A stretch of DNA of 64,000 bases from Stutzerimonas stutzeri. GTDB taxonomy: Bacteria; Pseudomonadota; Gammaproteobacteria; Pseudomonadales; Pseudomonadaceae. Under the pieces are notes generated by a model. It was not told where the DNA came from and made no database searches. It saw nothing but the letters and a program-made list of their open reading frames with translations. Shown here piece after piece: positions 52,465 through 63,901 of this stretch. Made by a program: the position numbers and the translations under genes. Within the stretch, counting starts at the first letter, position 1. Each line of letters starts with the position of its first letter. The stretch lies in the NCBI RefSeq assembly GCF_019090095.1, contig NZ_JAGQFP010000003.1, forward strand, positions 62,001 to 126,000, in the 5' to 3' direction.

Positions 52465-52791
52465 TCAGATATTGCTGTCCAGGAACGCAGCCAGCTGCGA
52501 CTTGGACAGTGCTCCGACCTTGGTGGCTTCGACGTTGCCGTTCTTGAACAGCATCAGTGTCGGGATACCACGCACGCCGTACTTCGGCGGGGTTTCCTGG
52601 TTCTCGTCGATGTTCAGCTTGCAGACCTTGAGCTTGCCTTCGTAATCCTTGGCGATCTCATCGAGTACCGGAGCGATCATCTTGCAGGGGCCGCACCACT
52701 CGGCCCAGTAATCGACCAGCACGGGACCGTCCGCCTGGAGCACGTCCTGCTCGAAGCTGCTGTCGCTGACATTGTTGATGTATTCGCTCAT
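52465..52791 (-). CDS. trxA: Thioredoxin 1
   Basis: A 108-residue disulfide reductase with the active site WCGPC (C33, C36) and the cis-proline segment GIPTLMLF. It lacks the zinc module found in trxC. It is upstream of rho, as in E. coli, and divergent from ppx across about 210 bp. Confidence 0.97.
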   Translation of the reverse strand: MSEYINNVSDSSFEQDVLQADGPVLVDYWAEWCGPCKMIAPVLDEIAKDYEGKLKVCKLNIDENQETPPKYGVRGIPTLMLFKNGNVEATKVGALSKSQLAAFLDSNI

Positions 52792-53001
52792 GGATGTTCT
52801 CCAGGGTCAAAACCGAAAGTGACGCCATCATAGCCCGGCTTGGGACGGACCGAAAGCCGCAGGCCGTCGCTCGGGCTTTCACCCGGAACGAGCCAGCCAG
52901 CGCCCGGCGGCTCGCGACAAGATGGCGCTGCCCGGCGCCTGCGCGTTGGCGGATGCGGACGATCATGTCAGGATGTCGGTGTTTTGCACAGAGACCGTCC
53001 C

Positions 53002-54504
53002 ATGCGCCCACCCGCCACCGAATCCATGCCGATGATCGCCGCTATCGATCTTGGCTCGAACAGCTTTCACATGGTCCTGGCCCGCACCAGCAACGGCGAG
53101 ATGCGCATTCTCGAACGGCTCGGCGAAAAGGTTCAGCTCGCTGCCGGCATCGATGAAAACCGGATGCTCGATGAAGCAGCCATGCAGCGTGGGCTCGACT
53201 GCCTGCGCCGCTTCGCTCAGTTGGTCAATCATCTGCCACAGGGGGCGGTGCGGGTGGTGGGCACCAACGCCTTGCGCGAGGCGCGCAACCGGGCGCATTT
53301 CATACGCCAGGCCGAAAGCATCATCGACCATCAGGTGGAAGTCATCTCCGGCCGGGAGGAAGCACGGCTGATCTACCTGGGCGTCTCGCATACCTTTCCC
53401 TCGTCGACGGGCAAGCGCCTGGTGGTCGATATCGGGGGCGGCAGCAGCGAGTTCATCATCGGCGAAGGCTTCGATTCGTTATTGCGCGAAAGCCTGCAGA
53501 TGGGCTGCGTCAGCTTCACCCAGCGCTTCTTCCGCGACGGCAAGATCACGGCGGCACGCTACGCCCAGGCCTATACGGCAGCCCGCCTGGAGCTGATGAG
53601 CATCGAGCACGGCTTGCGCCGGCTCGGCTGGCAGGACGCGGTAGGCGCTTCGGGCACCATCCGCGCCGTCGGGCTGGCGATCAAGGGTGCCGGAATGGGC
53701 AATGGCGAAGTCAGCGCCGAAGGTATCGGCTGGCTCAAGCGCAAATTGTTCAAACTGGGTGACGTCGACAAGCTGGACATGGACGGGATCAAGCCAGACC
53801 GCCGCGGCATATTCCCCGCGGGTCTGGCCATTCTCGAGGCGATTTTCGACTCCCTGGAACTCACCCGCATGGCGCACTCGGAAGGGGCACTACGCGAGGG
53901 CGTGCTTTACGACCTGATCGGTCGGCATCACCACGAAGACATCCGCGACCGGACCCTGAGCTTCCTCATGGAGCGCTACCACGTCGACACCGAGCAGGCG
54001 GCACGGGTCGAAAGCAAGGCGCTGGAAGCCTTCGACCAGGTCTCAGCCGACTGGGGGCTGGATGAGGATTGGCTGCGTGAACTGCTGGGCTGGGCCGCCC
54101 GGGTGCACGAGGTCGGTCTGGACATCGCCCACTACCATTACCACAAGCACGGCGCCTACCTGATCGAGCATTCCGACCTGCCCGGTTTCTCCCGTCAGGA
54201 TCAGCAGATGCTGGCGCTGCTGGTGCGTGGTCACCGTCGCAACATACCCAAGCAGAAATTCGAGGAGCTGAGCGAGGACGGCGTCAAGCTGACACAGCTG
54301 TGCGTGCTGCTGCGCTTCGCCATTCTCTTTCATCACATTCGCGGGCCGCAGCAGGCACCGGAATTCACTCTCAAGGCCGGCGACAACAGCCTGGATGTCG
54401 CCTTTCCCGAAGGCTGGCTGGCCAACAACTCGCTGACCCAGGCCGATTTCGCGCTGGAAGCGGATTGGCTCAAGCGGATCGACTTCACCCTGACCGTACG
54501 GTGA
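53002..54504 (+). CDS. ppx: Exopolyphosphatase
   Basis: A 500-residue member of the Ppx/GppA actin-like phosphatases, which remove phosphate from polyphosphate ends. The phosphate-binding blocks are [13 protein letters not shown] near 12 and [12 protein letters not shown] near 137. An HD-like C-terminal domain ([18 protein letters not shown] near 365) follows. The ATG at 53002 is preferred because homologues have about 10 residues before the first strand; the ATG at 53026 is possible. It is convergent with ppk and divergent from trxA. Confidence 0.93.
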   Translation: MRPPATESMPMIAAIDLGSNSFHMVLARTSNGEMRILERLGEKVQLAAGIDENRMLDEAAMQRGLDCLRRFAQLVNHLPQGAVRVVGTNALREARNRAHFIRQAESIIDHQVEVISGREEARLIYLGVSHTFPSSTGKRLVVDIGGGSSEFIIGEGFDSLLRESLQMGCVSFTQRFFRDGKITAARYAQAYTAARLELMSIEHGLRRLGWQDAVGASGTIRAVGLAIKGAGMGNGEVSAEGIGWLKRKLFKLGDVDKLDMDGIKPDRRGIFPAGLAILEAIFDSLELTRMAHSEGALREGVLYDLIGRHHHEDIRDRTLSFLMERYHVDTEQAARVESKALEAFDQVSADWGLDEDWLRELLGWAARVHEVGLDIAHYHYHKHGAYLIEHSDLPGFSRQDQQMLALLVRGHRRNIPKQKFEELSEDGVKLTQLCVLLRFAILFHHIRGPQQAPEFTLKAGDNSLDVAFPEGWLANNSLTQADFALEADWLKRIDFTLTVR

Positions 54505-54544
54505 AGCGGCGCGGCGGCCCGAAGGCCAGCCGCCGTACCGTACC

Positions 54545-56746
54545 TCAACGAGCAGTCGGGCTACCGAGCCGCTCCAGCAAGGCGTTCTGCACGTTGCGCG
54601 GGTTCTGGTTGCCGCTCGGGCTGTTGCGCAAGTAGCTGCCATCCGGCTGCAGCACCCAGCTCTGGGTGTTGTCGGTCAAGAAGCCTTCGAGTTCCTTTTT
54701 CACCCGTGTCACCAGCTTCTTGCCTTCGACCGGAAAGCAGGTCTCGACCCGACGATCCAGATTGCGCTCCATCCAGTCGGCACTCGACAGGTAGAGCTTC
54801 TCGTCGCCGCCATTGAGGAAATAGAACACGCGACTGTGCTCGAGGAAGCGACCGATGATCGAGCGCACCTGGATATTGTGCGATACGCCGACGATACCCG
54901 GTCGCAAGCAGCACATCCCACGCACGATCAAATCGATGCGCACGCCGGTCTGGCTGGCCTTGTACAGGGCGCGAATCATCTTCGCGTCAGTGAGCGAGTT
55001 GACCTTGAGAATGATGTGCGCCGGCTTGCCTTCGCTGGCCTGCTGCGTCTCCTGGGCGATCATGTCGAGCAGGGCCTTCTTCAGGGTGAAGGGCGCATGC
55101 AAGAGCTTTTTCATGCGCATGGTCTTGCCCATGCCGATGAGCTGACTGAACAGCTTGGACACGTCTTCGCACAGGGCATCGTCGGATGTCAGCAGGCTGT
55201 AGTCGGTGTACAGCCTGGCGTTACCCGCATGGTAGTTGCCGGTGCCCAGGTGCGCGTAGCGCCGCAGCTCGCCGTTTTCGCGGCGCAGGATCAGCATCAT
55301 CTTGGCGTGGGTCTTGTAGCCGACCACGCCGTAGATCACCACCGCGCCGGCCTGCTGCAGGCGACTGGCGAGTTGCAGGTTGGATTCTTCGTCGAACCGC
55401 GCCCGCAGCTCGATCACCGCGGTGACTTCCTTGCCGTTGCGCGCCGCCTCGACCAGGGCGTCGACGATCTCCGAGTTGGCACCGGAACGGTACAGCGTCT
55501 GCTTGACCGCCAGCACGCAGGGGTCCTTCGCCGCTTCACGCAGCAGATCCACCACCGGGGTGAACGACTCGTATGGATGCAGCAGCAGGATGTCCTGCTT
55601 GCCCACCACGTTGAAGATGTTCTCGCTGTTCTGCAGCAGCTTGGGAATCGCCGGCGTGAACGGCGTGTATTGCAGCTCAGGGTGGCTATCCAGCCCGGTG
55701 ACACTGAACAACCGGGTCAGGTTGACCGGGCCGTTGACCCGGTACAGCTCGCTCTCGCTCAGGCTGAACTGCTTGAGCAGGAAGTCGGCGAGGTGCTTGG
55801 GACAGGTATCGACGACCTCCAGGCGCACCGCATCGCCGTAGCGCCGCGAAATCAATTCGCCGCGCAGCGCTCGCGCCAGGTCTTCGACGTCCTCGGTGTC
55901 CACCGAAAGGTCGGCGTTGCGTGTCAGCCGGAACTGGTAGCAACCCTTGACCTTCATGCCATGGAACAGATCGTCGGCATGGGCGTGGATCATCGACGAG
56001 AGGAACACGTAGTTGGCCCCTGGCCCGCCTACGTCTTCCGGGATGCGGATGATGCGCGGCAGCAGCCGCGGCGCGGGGATGATAGCCAGGCCGGAGTCAC
56101 GGCCGAAGGCGTCGACCCCTTCGAGCTCGACGATGAAGTTGAGGCTCTTGTTGACCAGCAAGGGAAACGGATGGGTCGGATCCAGACCGATCGGGGTGAT
56201 GATCGGCGCGATTTCGTCACGGAAGTAGCGCCGCACCCAGGTCTTGAGCTTGGCCGTCCAGTAACGGCGGCGAATGAACCGCACCTGGTGCTTGGCCAGC
56301 TCCGGCAGCAGGATCTCGTTGAGGATCGAGTACTGCCGGCTGACCTGTTCGTGCACCAGCTCGGAAATCCGCGCCAGCGCCTGGTGCGGTTGCAGGCCGT
56401 CGGCCCCCGCCTGCTCACGCGCGAAAGTGACCTGCTTCTTCAAGCCCGCGACACGGATCTCGAAGAACTCGTCGAGATTGCTGGAAAAGATCAGCAGGAA
56501 CTTGAGGCGCTCGAGCAATGGGTAGGACTCGTCCAGCGCCTGCTCCAGCACGCGGATGTTGAATTGCAGCTGCGACAGCTCGCGGTGGATATACAGGCTG
56601 TTGTCGTCCAGGTTAGGCGGAGGGGGCGGCGGGGCCGGCGCCTCTTCGACCTTCTCCACCTCGGGCGCTGGCGGCGCCGGCTGCTCGAGGGTTGCCTCGA
56701 CATTTGCCAGCTGCAATTCGCTTTCGCTGAGTCCCTGATTGGTCAT
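54545..56746 (-). CDS. ppk: Polyphosphate kinase 1
   Basis: A 733-residue enzyme that makes polyphosphate from ATP. The autophosphorylated histidine lies in [11 protein letters not shown] near 470, and the second active-site histidine in EHSRVFYFL near 640. The N-terminal extension (first 45 residues, rich in Pro and Glu with a run of prolines) is longer than in E. coli. It is convergent with ppx, 40 bp apart, with only a weak imperfect dyad between. Confidence 0.94.
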   Translation of the reverse strand: MTNQGLSESELQLANVEATLEQPAPPAPEVEKVEEAPAPPPPPPNLDDNSLYIHRELSQLQFNIRVLEQALDESYPLLERLKFLLIFSSNLDEFFEIRVAGLKKQVTFAREQAGADGLQPHQALARISELVHEQVSRQYSILNEILLPELAKHQVRFIRRRYWTAKLKTWVRRYFRDEIAPIITPIGLDPTHPFPLLVNKSLNFIVELEGVDAFGRDSGLAIIPAPRLLPRIIRIPEDVGGPGANYVFLSSMIHAHADDLFHGMKVKGCYQFRLTRNADLSVDTEDVEDLARALRGELISRRYGDAVRLEVVDTCPKHLADFLLKQFSLSESELYRVNGPVNLTRLFSVTGLDSHPELQYTPFTPAIPKLLQNSENIFNVVGKQDILLLHPYESFTPVVDLLREAAKDPCVLAVKQTLYRSGANSEIVDALVEAARNGKEVTAVIELRARFDEESNLQLASRLQQAGAVVIYGVVGYKTHAKMMLILRRENGELRRYAHLGTGNYHAGNARLYTDYSLLTSDDALCEDVSKLFSQLIGMGKTMRMKKLLHAPFTLKKALLDMIAQETQQASEGKPAHIILKVNSLTDAKMIRALYKASQTGVRIDLIVRGMCCLRPGIVGVSHNIQVRSIIGRFLEHSRVFYFLNGGDEKLYLSSADWMERNLDRRVETCFPVEGKKLVTRVKKELEGFLTDNTQSWVLQPDGSYLRNSPSGNQNPRNVQNALLERLGSPTAR

Positions 56747-56765
56747 CGATCTGCCTCGATAGGGC

Positions 56766-57882
<1,117 letters not shown>

Positions 57883-58096
57883 TGTCACCACCCGGGACGG
57901 GCACTGCCAGTGCTTTGATCGCTCAACGTGCAAGACCAAGCGGCCGGCCCTACGTCGCGGCACCTGAACACCTGTCCCGATGACGCATCCAACCCTACAG
58001 GCGCAGGCTTACCTTGCACCGCGCCAGGGATTAGCATCGAAGACCTTCGCCCGGCGTATTGGCCGAGCCGCTGAAATCTGACCAGGAGTACCCCTT

Positions 58097-58759
58097 ATGA
58101 ACAAAAAGGTCGCCGTGATTCTTTCCGGCTGTGGCGTTTATGACGGATCGGAAATCTACGAGACAGTGATCACCCTGCTGCGTCTGGATCAGCGTGGCGC
58201 CAAGGTCCAGTGCTTTGCGCCGAACATGGAGCAACGGCACGTGATCAATCACCTGACCGGTGCGCAGATGCCGGAGCAACGCAACGTACTGATCGAATCG
58301 GCCCGCCTGGTACGCGGCGAGATCAAGGACCTGCGTGAAGCCGATGTCGAGGCGTTCGATGCGCTGATCATGCCCGGCGGTTTCGGCGCGGCGAAGAACC
58401 TGTCCGACTTCGCGCTGCAAGGCGCGGCCTGTACCGTTCTACCGGAGGTGCTGTCCGTCGCGCAGGCCTTCGCCAAGGCAGGCAAGCCAATCGGCATGAT
58501 GTGTATCGCGCCGACCATGGCGGCGCAGATCTTCGGCCCCGGCGTGGCCTGCACCCTGGGCAACGATGACGACCCGGCAGCCGCCGCCTCGAGAGAGATG
58601 GGAATCGAACACCATGCCTGCGAGGTCAGCGAGATCGTCGAGGATTCCCGACACAAACTGGTGACCACGCCGGCCTACATGCTGGCGCAATCGATCAGCG
58701 AGGCGGCGTCAGGCATCTACAAGCTGGTCGATCGGGTATTGGAGCTTACCCACCCGTAA
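58097..58759 (+). CDS. elbB: ElbB glyoxalase-like protein
   Basis: A 220-residue member of the DJ-1/PfpI-like class I glutamine amidotransferase fold. The nucleophile-elbow cysteine is C136 in GMMCIAPT, and an MPGGFGAAKNL block lies near 92. In E. coli ElbB has been linked to isoprenoid yield and has weak glyoxalase activity; the physiological role is unclear. AGGAG sits about 9 bases before the ATG. Confidence 0.9.
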   Translation: MNKKVAVILSGCGVYDGSEIYETVITLLRLDQRGAKVQCFAPNMEQRHVINHLTGAQMPEQRNVLIESARLVRGEIKDLREADVEAFDALIMPGGFGAAKNLSDFALQGAACTVLPEVLSVAQAFAKAGKPIGMMCIAPTMAAQIFGPGVACTLGNDDDPAAAASREMGIEHHACEVSEIVEDSRHKLVTTPAYMLAQSISEAASGIYKLVDRVLELTHP

Positions 58760-58912
58760 CCACGCACAGCCATGAACAGATCCCGGGCCCAGGCTCGGGA
58801 TTTTCGCTACAGGCTGGGGCTATACGGCCAATCGTACCGGCGCTCCTGCCGCGCCACTGGTCAACTCGGCCCGGCTCCGGCAGCGTTAGGCGATCTGCCA
58901 GGAAGCCCGCCC

Positions 58913-59383
58913 ATGCCTCACGCCGAAACCGACCGCATCGAAGCGCAACACCAGGCCGTGCGCCAGCTCTTCGAGCGCATCCCGTTCAACGAATATCTGG
59001 GCATCGAACTCGACGAGGTGTCGCGCGAGCGTGTCGTCATGCATCTGCCGATGAAGCCCGAGCTGGTCGGCAACTTCTACCACGGCATCCTGCACGGCGG
59101 CGTGATCGCCTCGCTGCTCGATGTCGTTGGCGGCGCCACGGCCATGATCGGCGCCTTCGAAAAACATCAGCACCTGAGCGCCGAGGAGCGCGCCCTGCGC
59201 CTCTCGCGCCTGGGCACCATCGACCTGCGCATCGACTACCTTCGACCGGGACGCGGCCAGCGCTTCAGCGCCAGCGCGACGCTGCTGCGTTCCGGCAACA
59301 AGGTCGCGGTAGTACGCTCGGAGTTGCACAACGAGGAGAACGTGCTGATCGCGGTGGGCACCGGCACCTACCTCTGCGGCTAG
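58913..59383 (+). CDS. PaaI-type hotdog thioesterase
   Basis: A 156-residue acyl-CoA thioesterase-like protein. The family signature GNFYHGILHGGVIASLLDVVGG from about residue 55 holds the catalytic region (HGG and the following aspartate). AGGA lies about 8 bases before the ATG at 58913; the upstream open frame is not protein-like. Natural substrate unknown. Confidence 0.85.
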   Translation: MPHAETDRIEAQHQAVRQLFERIPFNEYLGIELDEVSRERVVMHLPMKPELVGNFYHGILHGGVIASLLDVVGGATAMIGAFEKHQHLSAEERALRLSRLGTIDLRIDYLRPGRGQRFSASATLLRSGNKVAVVRSELHNEENVLIAVGTGTYLCG

Positions 59384-59411
59384 CTGGCGGCCCAACCCGA
59401 GCGACGGCTGA

Positions 59412-59891
59412 CTATTGAGCTCGGATGCGCAGCAGTTGTGTCAGCAGGCGATCCAGCGCATTGGCGAACGCCTGGCGCTCACGTTCCCCGTAGGCCGCCT
59501 GGCCGCCACCGACCTGCCCCTGCTCACGCAGATCGGTGAACAGATTGCGCACCGCCAGACGCTCGCCCATGTTGCGCTCATCGAACTCGCGCCCGCGCGG
59601 GTCGAGCGCAGCCACACCCTTCTTGACCAGACGGTCGGCCAACGGCACATCGCTGCAGATCACCAGCTCGCCAGGCTGGGCGTGCTCGACCAGGTAATCA
59701 TCCGCCGCATCCGGGCCACTCGGCACAACGATCAGACGGACACAGGCGAACGCCGGCTTGACCTGAGTTTGCCCAGCCACCAGCAGCACCTCGAACTTGC
59801 GCTTGAGGGCAAACTTGATCAGCTGCTCTTTCGCCGCCTTCGGGCACGCATCGGCATCGACCCACACCCGCAAGGGTTGGCTCGTATTCAT
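59412..59891 (-). CDS. yaiI: YaiI/YqxD family protein (DUF188)
   Basis: A 159-residue protein of the UPF0178 family, a PIN-like fold. The start motif VWVDADACPKAAKE and the later VICSDVPLADRLVKKG are both present. Biochemical function is not established. Its start overlaps the stop of the LysE-type gene by 4 bp (59888-59891), so they are co-translated. Confidence 0.88.
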   Translation of the reverse strand: MNTSQPLRVWVDADACPKAAKEQLIKFALKRKFEVLLVAGQTQVKPAFACVRLIVVPSGPDAADDYLVEHAQPGELVICSDVPLADRLVKKGVAALDPRGREFDERNMGERLAVRNLFTDLREQGQVGGGQAAYGERERQAFANALDRLLTQLLRIRAQ

Positions 59892-60520
59892 ACCACCGCC
59901 CGCCGCACCGTCGCCAACAAGGCCGCGGCGCCAGCGAACATGGCCGCGAAGCTTCGATTGACCAGGCGCTGCTGACGTGGCGTGCGGAGCAGCCGCAACA
60001 CCTTGGCTGCCAGACCGGTATAGCCCGCCATGACGATGAGATCCACCGCCACCATCGTGGCACCCATGTGCAGGTACTGCATCACCAGGTCTCGCTGCGG
60101 ATCGAGGAATTGCGGCAGCACCGCGAGAATGAACACGATGGCTTTCGGGTTGCTGGCATTGACCAGAAAGCCGCGAAGCACCAAGGTCAGCGGCCGACCG
60201 ATCGGCCTTGGCCCTGCGCTGTCGTCGAGCATCGACGGTACCGCTTGCCATTGCTTCAGCGCGAGCCACAGCAGATAGGCCACACCGAACCATTTGATCA
60301 GGCTGAACGCCAGCGATGATGTCGCCAGTATCGCGCCGACGCCTGCCGCCACCACCGCAATCTGCAGCGCCAGCGCCACCTGCAGGCCGATGGCATTCCA
60401 GTAACCGCGCCAGAAGCCGTACTGCAGCCCGCATGACATCGAAGCGATCGCGCCGGCACCCGGCGACAGGCTGATGACCCAACAGGCGATGAAGAAGGCA
60501 CGCCAAGTATCGAGCGTCAT
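59888..60520 (-). CDS. LysE/RhtB family exporter
   Basis: A 210-residue membrane protein with about six hydrophobic segments and the family start WVISLSPGAGAIASMSCGLQYG near residue 13. LysE/RhtB proteins export amino acids or related compounds; the substrate here is not known. Overlaps yaiI by 4 bp. Confidence 0.85.
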   Translation of the reverse strand: MTLDTWRAFFIACWVISLSPGAGAIASMSCGLQYGFWRGYWNAIGLQVALALQIAVVAAGVGAILATSSLAFSLIKWFGVAYLLWLALKQWQAVPSMLDDSAGPRPIGRPLTLVLRGFLVNASNPKAIVFILAVLPQFLDPQRDLVMQYLHMGATMVAVDLIVMAGYTGLAAKVLRLLRTPRQQRLVNRSFAAMFAGAAALLATVRRAVV

Positions 60521-60578
60521 GGTTGATCCTCATTGCCATCGATCGGCTGCGCCGAGCAGACGCAGCCCTTTATAGCTC

Positions 60579-61340
60579 TCAGTCCGGCATGTCCTTGCCG
60601 AGCTTCACCGGCTCTTTCAGTTTGCGATTCATCGCCTTGCGCATGCGAATGTTGAGCGCTTCGACTGCTAGAGAGAAGGCCATGGCGAAGTACACGTATC
60701 CCTTGGGCACATGAGCGCCAAAGGCTTCGGCAACCAGCAGGGTACCCACGACGATGAGGAACGACAACGCGAGAATCTTCAGCGTCGGATGCTTCTCGAT
60801 GAAGTCGCTGATGGTGCCGGCCGCCAACATCATCACTCCAACGGCGATGACGATCGCGGCGACCATAACTTGTACGTTGTCCACCAGCCCCACCGCGGTA
60901 ATCACCGAGTCCAGCGAGAAGACGATATCGATTACCGCGATCTGCAGGATAATGCCGACGAAGCCAGCCCTTACCGCACCGCCAGTGGTACCGTCCTGCG
61001 TTTCTTCGCCTTCGACGCTGTGCCAAATTTCCATGGTGCTTTTGAACAAAAGAAACAAGCCACCGAAGAAAAGAATCAGGTCGCGCCCGGATACGCCTTG
61101 CTCGAATACCGTAAACAGGTCATTGGTCAGGCGCATTACCCAGGCAATCGACAACAGCAACAGAATCCGTGTACCCATCGCCAGGGCAAGCCCGAAGAAG
61201 CGCGCCTTAGGCTGCTGTTCCTTAGGTAAACGGCCGACCAGAATGGAAATAAAGATGATGTTGTCGATACCGAGGACGATTTCCAGGGCAGTCAGGGTCA
61301 GAAACGCGACCCAGATTTCCGGGCTGGTAAGCCATTCCAT
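60579..61340 (-). CDS. TerC family integral membrane protein
   Basis: A 253-residue membrane protein with about seven segments. The family hallmark acidic residues in membrane segments are in EIVLGIDNIIFI (near 22) and FSLDSVITAVG (near 136). TerC proteins are linked to metal handling, manganese export or tellurite resistance. A basic tail (about 225-253) follows the last segment. It lies 5 bp after the MscS gene. Confidence 0.9.
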   Translation of the reverse strand: MEWLTSPEIWVAFLTLTALEIVLGIDNIIFISILVGRLPKEQQPKARFFGLALAMGTRILLLLSIAWVMRLTNDLFTVFEQGVSGRDLILFFGGLFLLFKSTMEIWHSVEGEETQDGTTGGAVRAGFVGIILQIAVIDIVFSLDSVITAVGLVDNVQVMVAAIVIAVGVMMLAAGTISDFIEKHPTLKILALSFLIVVGTLLVAEAFGAHVPKGYVYFAMAFSLAVEALNIRMRKAMNRKLKEPVKLGKDMPD

Positions 61341-61345
61341 GAGTG

Positions 61346-61927
61346 CTACTCGTGTTTGCTGTGATTGGAGGGTTGGATGTCTGTCCCACGCCAGCGGCGC
61401 ATGACCTTCTGAAAGAACAAGCTATTTGGCACCTGAACGATCGCACCAGTTCCGCTCTCGGAGATTTCCTCCAGCGTGGTGTACAGCAGGTTAATGTCGA
61501 CGACCCGACCCTTGACGATGGGTTTGTCGGAGCTCTCCACCAACTCCACCAGATCACCCACGCGAAAAGGCCCGACGGTCAGGATCAGCACTGCGCAGAG
61601 CAGATTGGACAGCACGCTCCAGATGGCGAAGAAGGCCACCGCCGCGACCGCAACGAAACCGGAGAAGGCGGTCCAGAGCACCGCGGCCGAGACGCCGAAA
61701 CGCTCGAGCACCATGATCAGCGCGCCGCCAATGATCAGCCAGCGAAAGCCGCCCCGGAGCGGCAGGAGCAATTCAGGCGGCAGCGGGTAGCGCTGGCCGA
61801 GCCGGCCCAGCCCGCGCACCACCAACCGTTGCAGCATGAACGCGGTGAGCAGGATCAACACCACCTGCAGCGCGACCAGCAACGGATCGCGCCATTGCTG
61901 GGCGAGCAACAGCAGCTGTTCGGTCAT
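61346..61927 (-). CDS. Small MscS-family mechanosensitive channel
   Basis: A 193-residue membrane protein. Three hydrophobic segments (about 18-36, 60-80, 84-110) precede the pore helix and a short beta domain with PFRVGDLVEL and VQVPNSLFF, the typical MscS middle-domain motifs. It lacks the C-terminal alpha/beta domain of E. coli MscS (286 residues). It overlaps the ABC-F stop by 4 bp. Confidence 0.88.
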   Translation of the reverse strand: MTEQLLLLAQQWRDPLLVALQVVLILLTAFMLQRLVVRGLGRLGQRYPLPPELLLPLRGGFRWLIIGGALIMVLERFGVSAAVLWTAFSGFVAVAAVAFFAIWSVLSNLLCAVLILTVGPFRVGDLVELVESSDKPIVKGRVVDINLLYTTLEEISESGTGAIVQVPNSLFFQKVMRRWRGTDIQPSNHSKHE

Positions 61928-63834
61928 GCGCTTGCCTCGAGCTGGGCCTGCAAGGTTTCCAGGGCTTCCAGCGCCTCCAGCCAGGACTCTTCCAGGGCGG
62001 CTTCGCGCACCTTGAGTTCGGCCTGGCGGGTCAGCAGCTCACGCAGCTCATCCTTGCGTGCGGCCTCATACAGCGCAGCATCGCCAAGACGCTGCTCCAG
62101 CGCGGCCAGCTGTTCCTGCACGCGGGCCAGTTCCTGCTCGAGCTTGTCCGCCTGACGCTTGAGCGGCGCCAGCTGCTGGCGCAACGCGGCGGCGGCTTGC
62201 CGCAGGGCGCGCTTGTCGGTCTTGTCGGCAGACGATTCGCTGGTACTGGTCGGTTGCTGGCGGGCGCGGTAATCGACCAGCCACCGCGCATAGTCCTCGA
62301 GGTCGCCGTCGAAGGCGACCACGCGTCCGTCGGCCACCAGCAGAAACTCGTCGGTGGTGCTCTTGAGCAGATGACGATCGTGCGAGACCACCATCACCGC
62401 CCCCTCGAAGTCCTGCAAAGCCAGCGTCAGCGCCAGCCGCATCTCCAGATCCAGATGGTTGGTCGGCTCGTCGAGCAGCAGCAGGTTGGGTTTGCCCCAG
62501 GCGATCAATGCCAGGGCCAACCGTGCCTTTTCGCCACCGGAAAAGCGTAGAACCGGCTCGTCGCAGCGATCACCGCGAAAATCGAAACCGCCGAGGAAAT
62601 CGCGCAGCACCTGTTCGCGCTCGCCGGGCGCAATGCGCTGCAGATGCAGCAGCGGGCTAGCCTTGGCGTCCAGCGCATCGAGCTGGTGCTGGGCAAAATA
62701 GCCGATCACCAGGTTTTCACCACGCTGCAGTCGGCCGCCCAAGGGTTGCAGCTCGTTGGCCAGTGTCTTGATCAGGGTCGACTTGCCGGCTCCGTTGGGG
62801 CCGAGCAACCCGATCCGGGCGCCCGGCACCAGCTGCAGCTTGACCTTGTCCAGTACCCGCTTGTTGGCATAGCCCAGGCTGCCCTCGGCCAGATCCAGCA
62901 AGGGGCTGGAGACCTTGTCCGCCTCGCGAAACGCGAAGTCGAACGGCGAATCGATGTGCGCCGGCGCCAGCTCTTCGAGTCGCTCCAGCGCCTTGATTCG
63001 GCTCTGCGCCTGGCGCGCCTTGGTGGCCTTCGCCTTGAAGCGGCGAATGAAGTCCTCCATGTGGGCACGCTGTGCCTGCTGCTTCTCGAACGCCTGTTGC
63101 TGCTGGGCCAGGCGCTCGGCACGTGCCCGCTCGAACGCCGAATAGCCGCCGCGATAGAGCGTCAGCTTGCGCTGCTCGACGTGCACCACGTGGCCAACCA
63201 CCTCGTCGAGAAAATCGCGGTCGTGGGAGATCAGCATCAGGGTGCCTGGATAGCCCTTGAGCCAGGCCTCCAGCCAGAGAATCGCGTCCAGGTCGAGGTG
63301 GTTGGTGGGCTCATCGAGCAACAACAGATCCGAAGGGCACATCAGCGCCTGGGCCAGGTTCAGGCGCATCCGCCAGCCGCCGGAAAAGCTGGATACCGGC
63401 AGATCCATTTGCTCGTTGGCAAAGCCCAGACCGGCGAGCAGCTTGCGCGCACGCGCATCGGCGGTGTAGCCGTCAGCGTTATCCAGCTCGACATGCAAAC
63501 GCGCCAGCGCCGTGCCGTCGTGCGCAGCCTCGGCAGCATGCAGCGCCGCCTGGACGCGACGAAGCTCGGCATCGCCATCGAGCACGTAGTCGACCGCCAG
63601 GCGATCGAGGGCATCGACCTCCTGACGCATGTGGGCGATTCGCCAATCCGGCGGTATCTGGCAGTCGCCGCCGTCCGGCGTGAATTCGCCGAGCAGCAGC
63701 GCGAACAGGCTGGATTTCCCAGCGCCATTGGCACCTACCAGCCCGACTTTCTGGCCGGGGTGCAGGGTCAGCTCGGCGCCTTCCAGCAGACGCTGGGGAC
63801 CGCGCTGTAGAGTGAGATTCTGAAGTCGGATCAT
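61924..63834 (-). CDS. yheS: ABC-F family ATPase
   Basis: A 636-residue soluble protein with two ATP-binding cassettes and no membrane segment. Walker A motifs are GANGAGKSS (about 36) and GPNGAGKST (about 343). Signature motifs are SFSGGWRMRL and RFSGGEKARL, and each half has DEPTNHLDL. The linker between the halves is charged, as in ribosome-acting ABC-F proteins, and a coiled-coil tail (about 540-625) follows. Homologues include YheS. The ATG at 63834 has no strong ribosome site but gives the usual MIRLQNL start. Confidence 0.92.
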   Translation of the reverse strand: MIRLQNLTLQRGPQRLLEGAELTLHPGQKVGLVGANGAGKSSLFALLLGEFTPDGGDCQIPPDWRIAHMRQEVDALDRLAVDYVLDGDAELRRVQAALHAAEAAHDGTALARLHVELDNADGYTADARARKLLAGLGFANEQMDLPVSSFSGGWRMRLNLAQALMCPSDLLLLDEPTNHLDLDAILWLEAWLKGYPGTLMLISHDRDFLDEVVGHVVHVEQRKLTLYRGGYSAFERARAERLAQQQQAFEKQQAQRAHMEDFIRRFKAKATKARQAQSRIKALERLEELAPAHIDSPFDFAFREADKVSSPLLDLAEGSLGYANKRVLDKVKLQLVPGARIGLLGPNGAGKSTLIKTLANELQPLGGRLQRGENLVIGYFAQHQLDALDAKASPLLHLQRIAPGEREQVLRDFLGGFDFRGDRCDEPVLRFSGGEKARLALALIAWGKPNLLLLDEPTNHLDLEMRLALTLALQDFEGAVMVVSHDRHLLKSTTDEFLLVADGRVVAFDGDLEDYARWLVDYRARQQPTSTSESSADKTDKRALRQAAAALRQQLAPLKRQADKLEQELARVQEQLAALEQRLGDAALYEAARKDELRELLTRQAELKVREAALEESWLEALEALETLQAQLEASA

Positions 63835-63901
63835 AATGGCGGCGGAGTTTATCAGGTCGCTTGGAAATCCATCCGGCCGCCGACGAAAAAAACCGACGCC
63901 C

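Noticed and set aside
54496..54541. Imperfect dyad between ppx and ppk as a terminator
   Set aside because: Pairing is broken and there is no T tract in either direction, so a terminator call is not supported.
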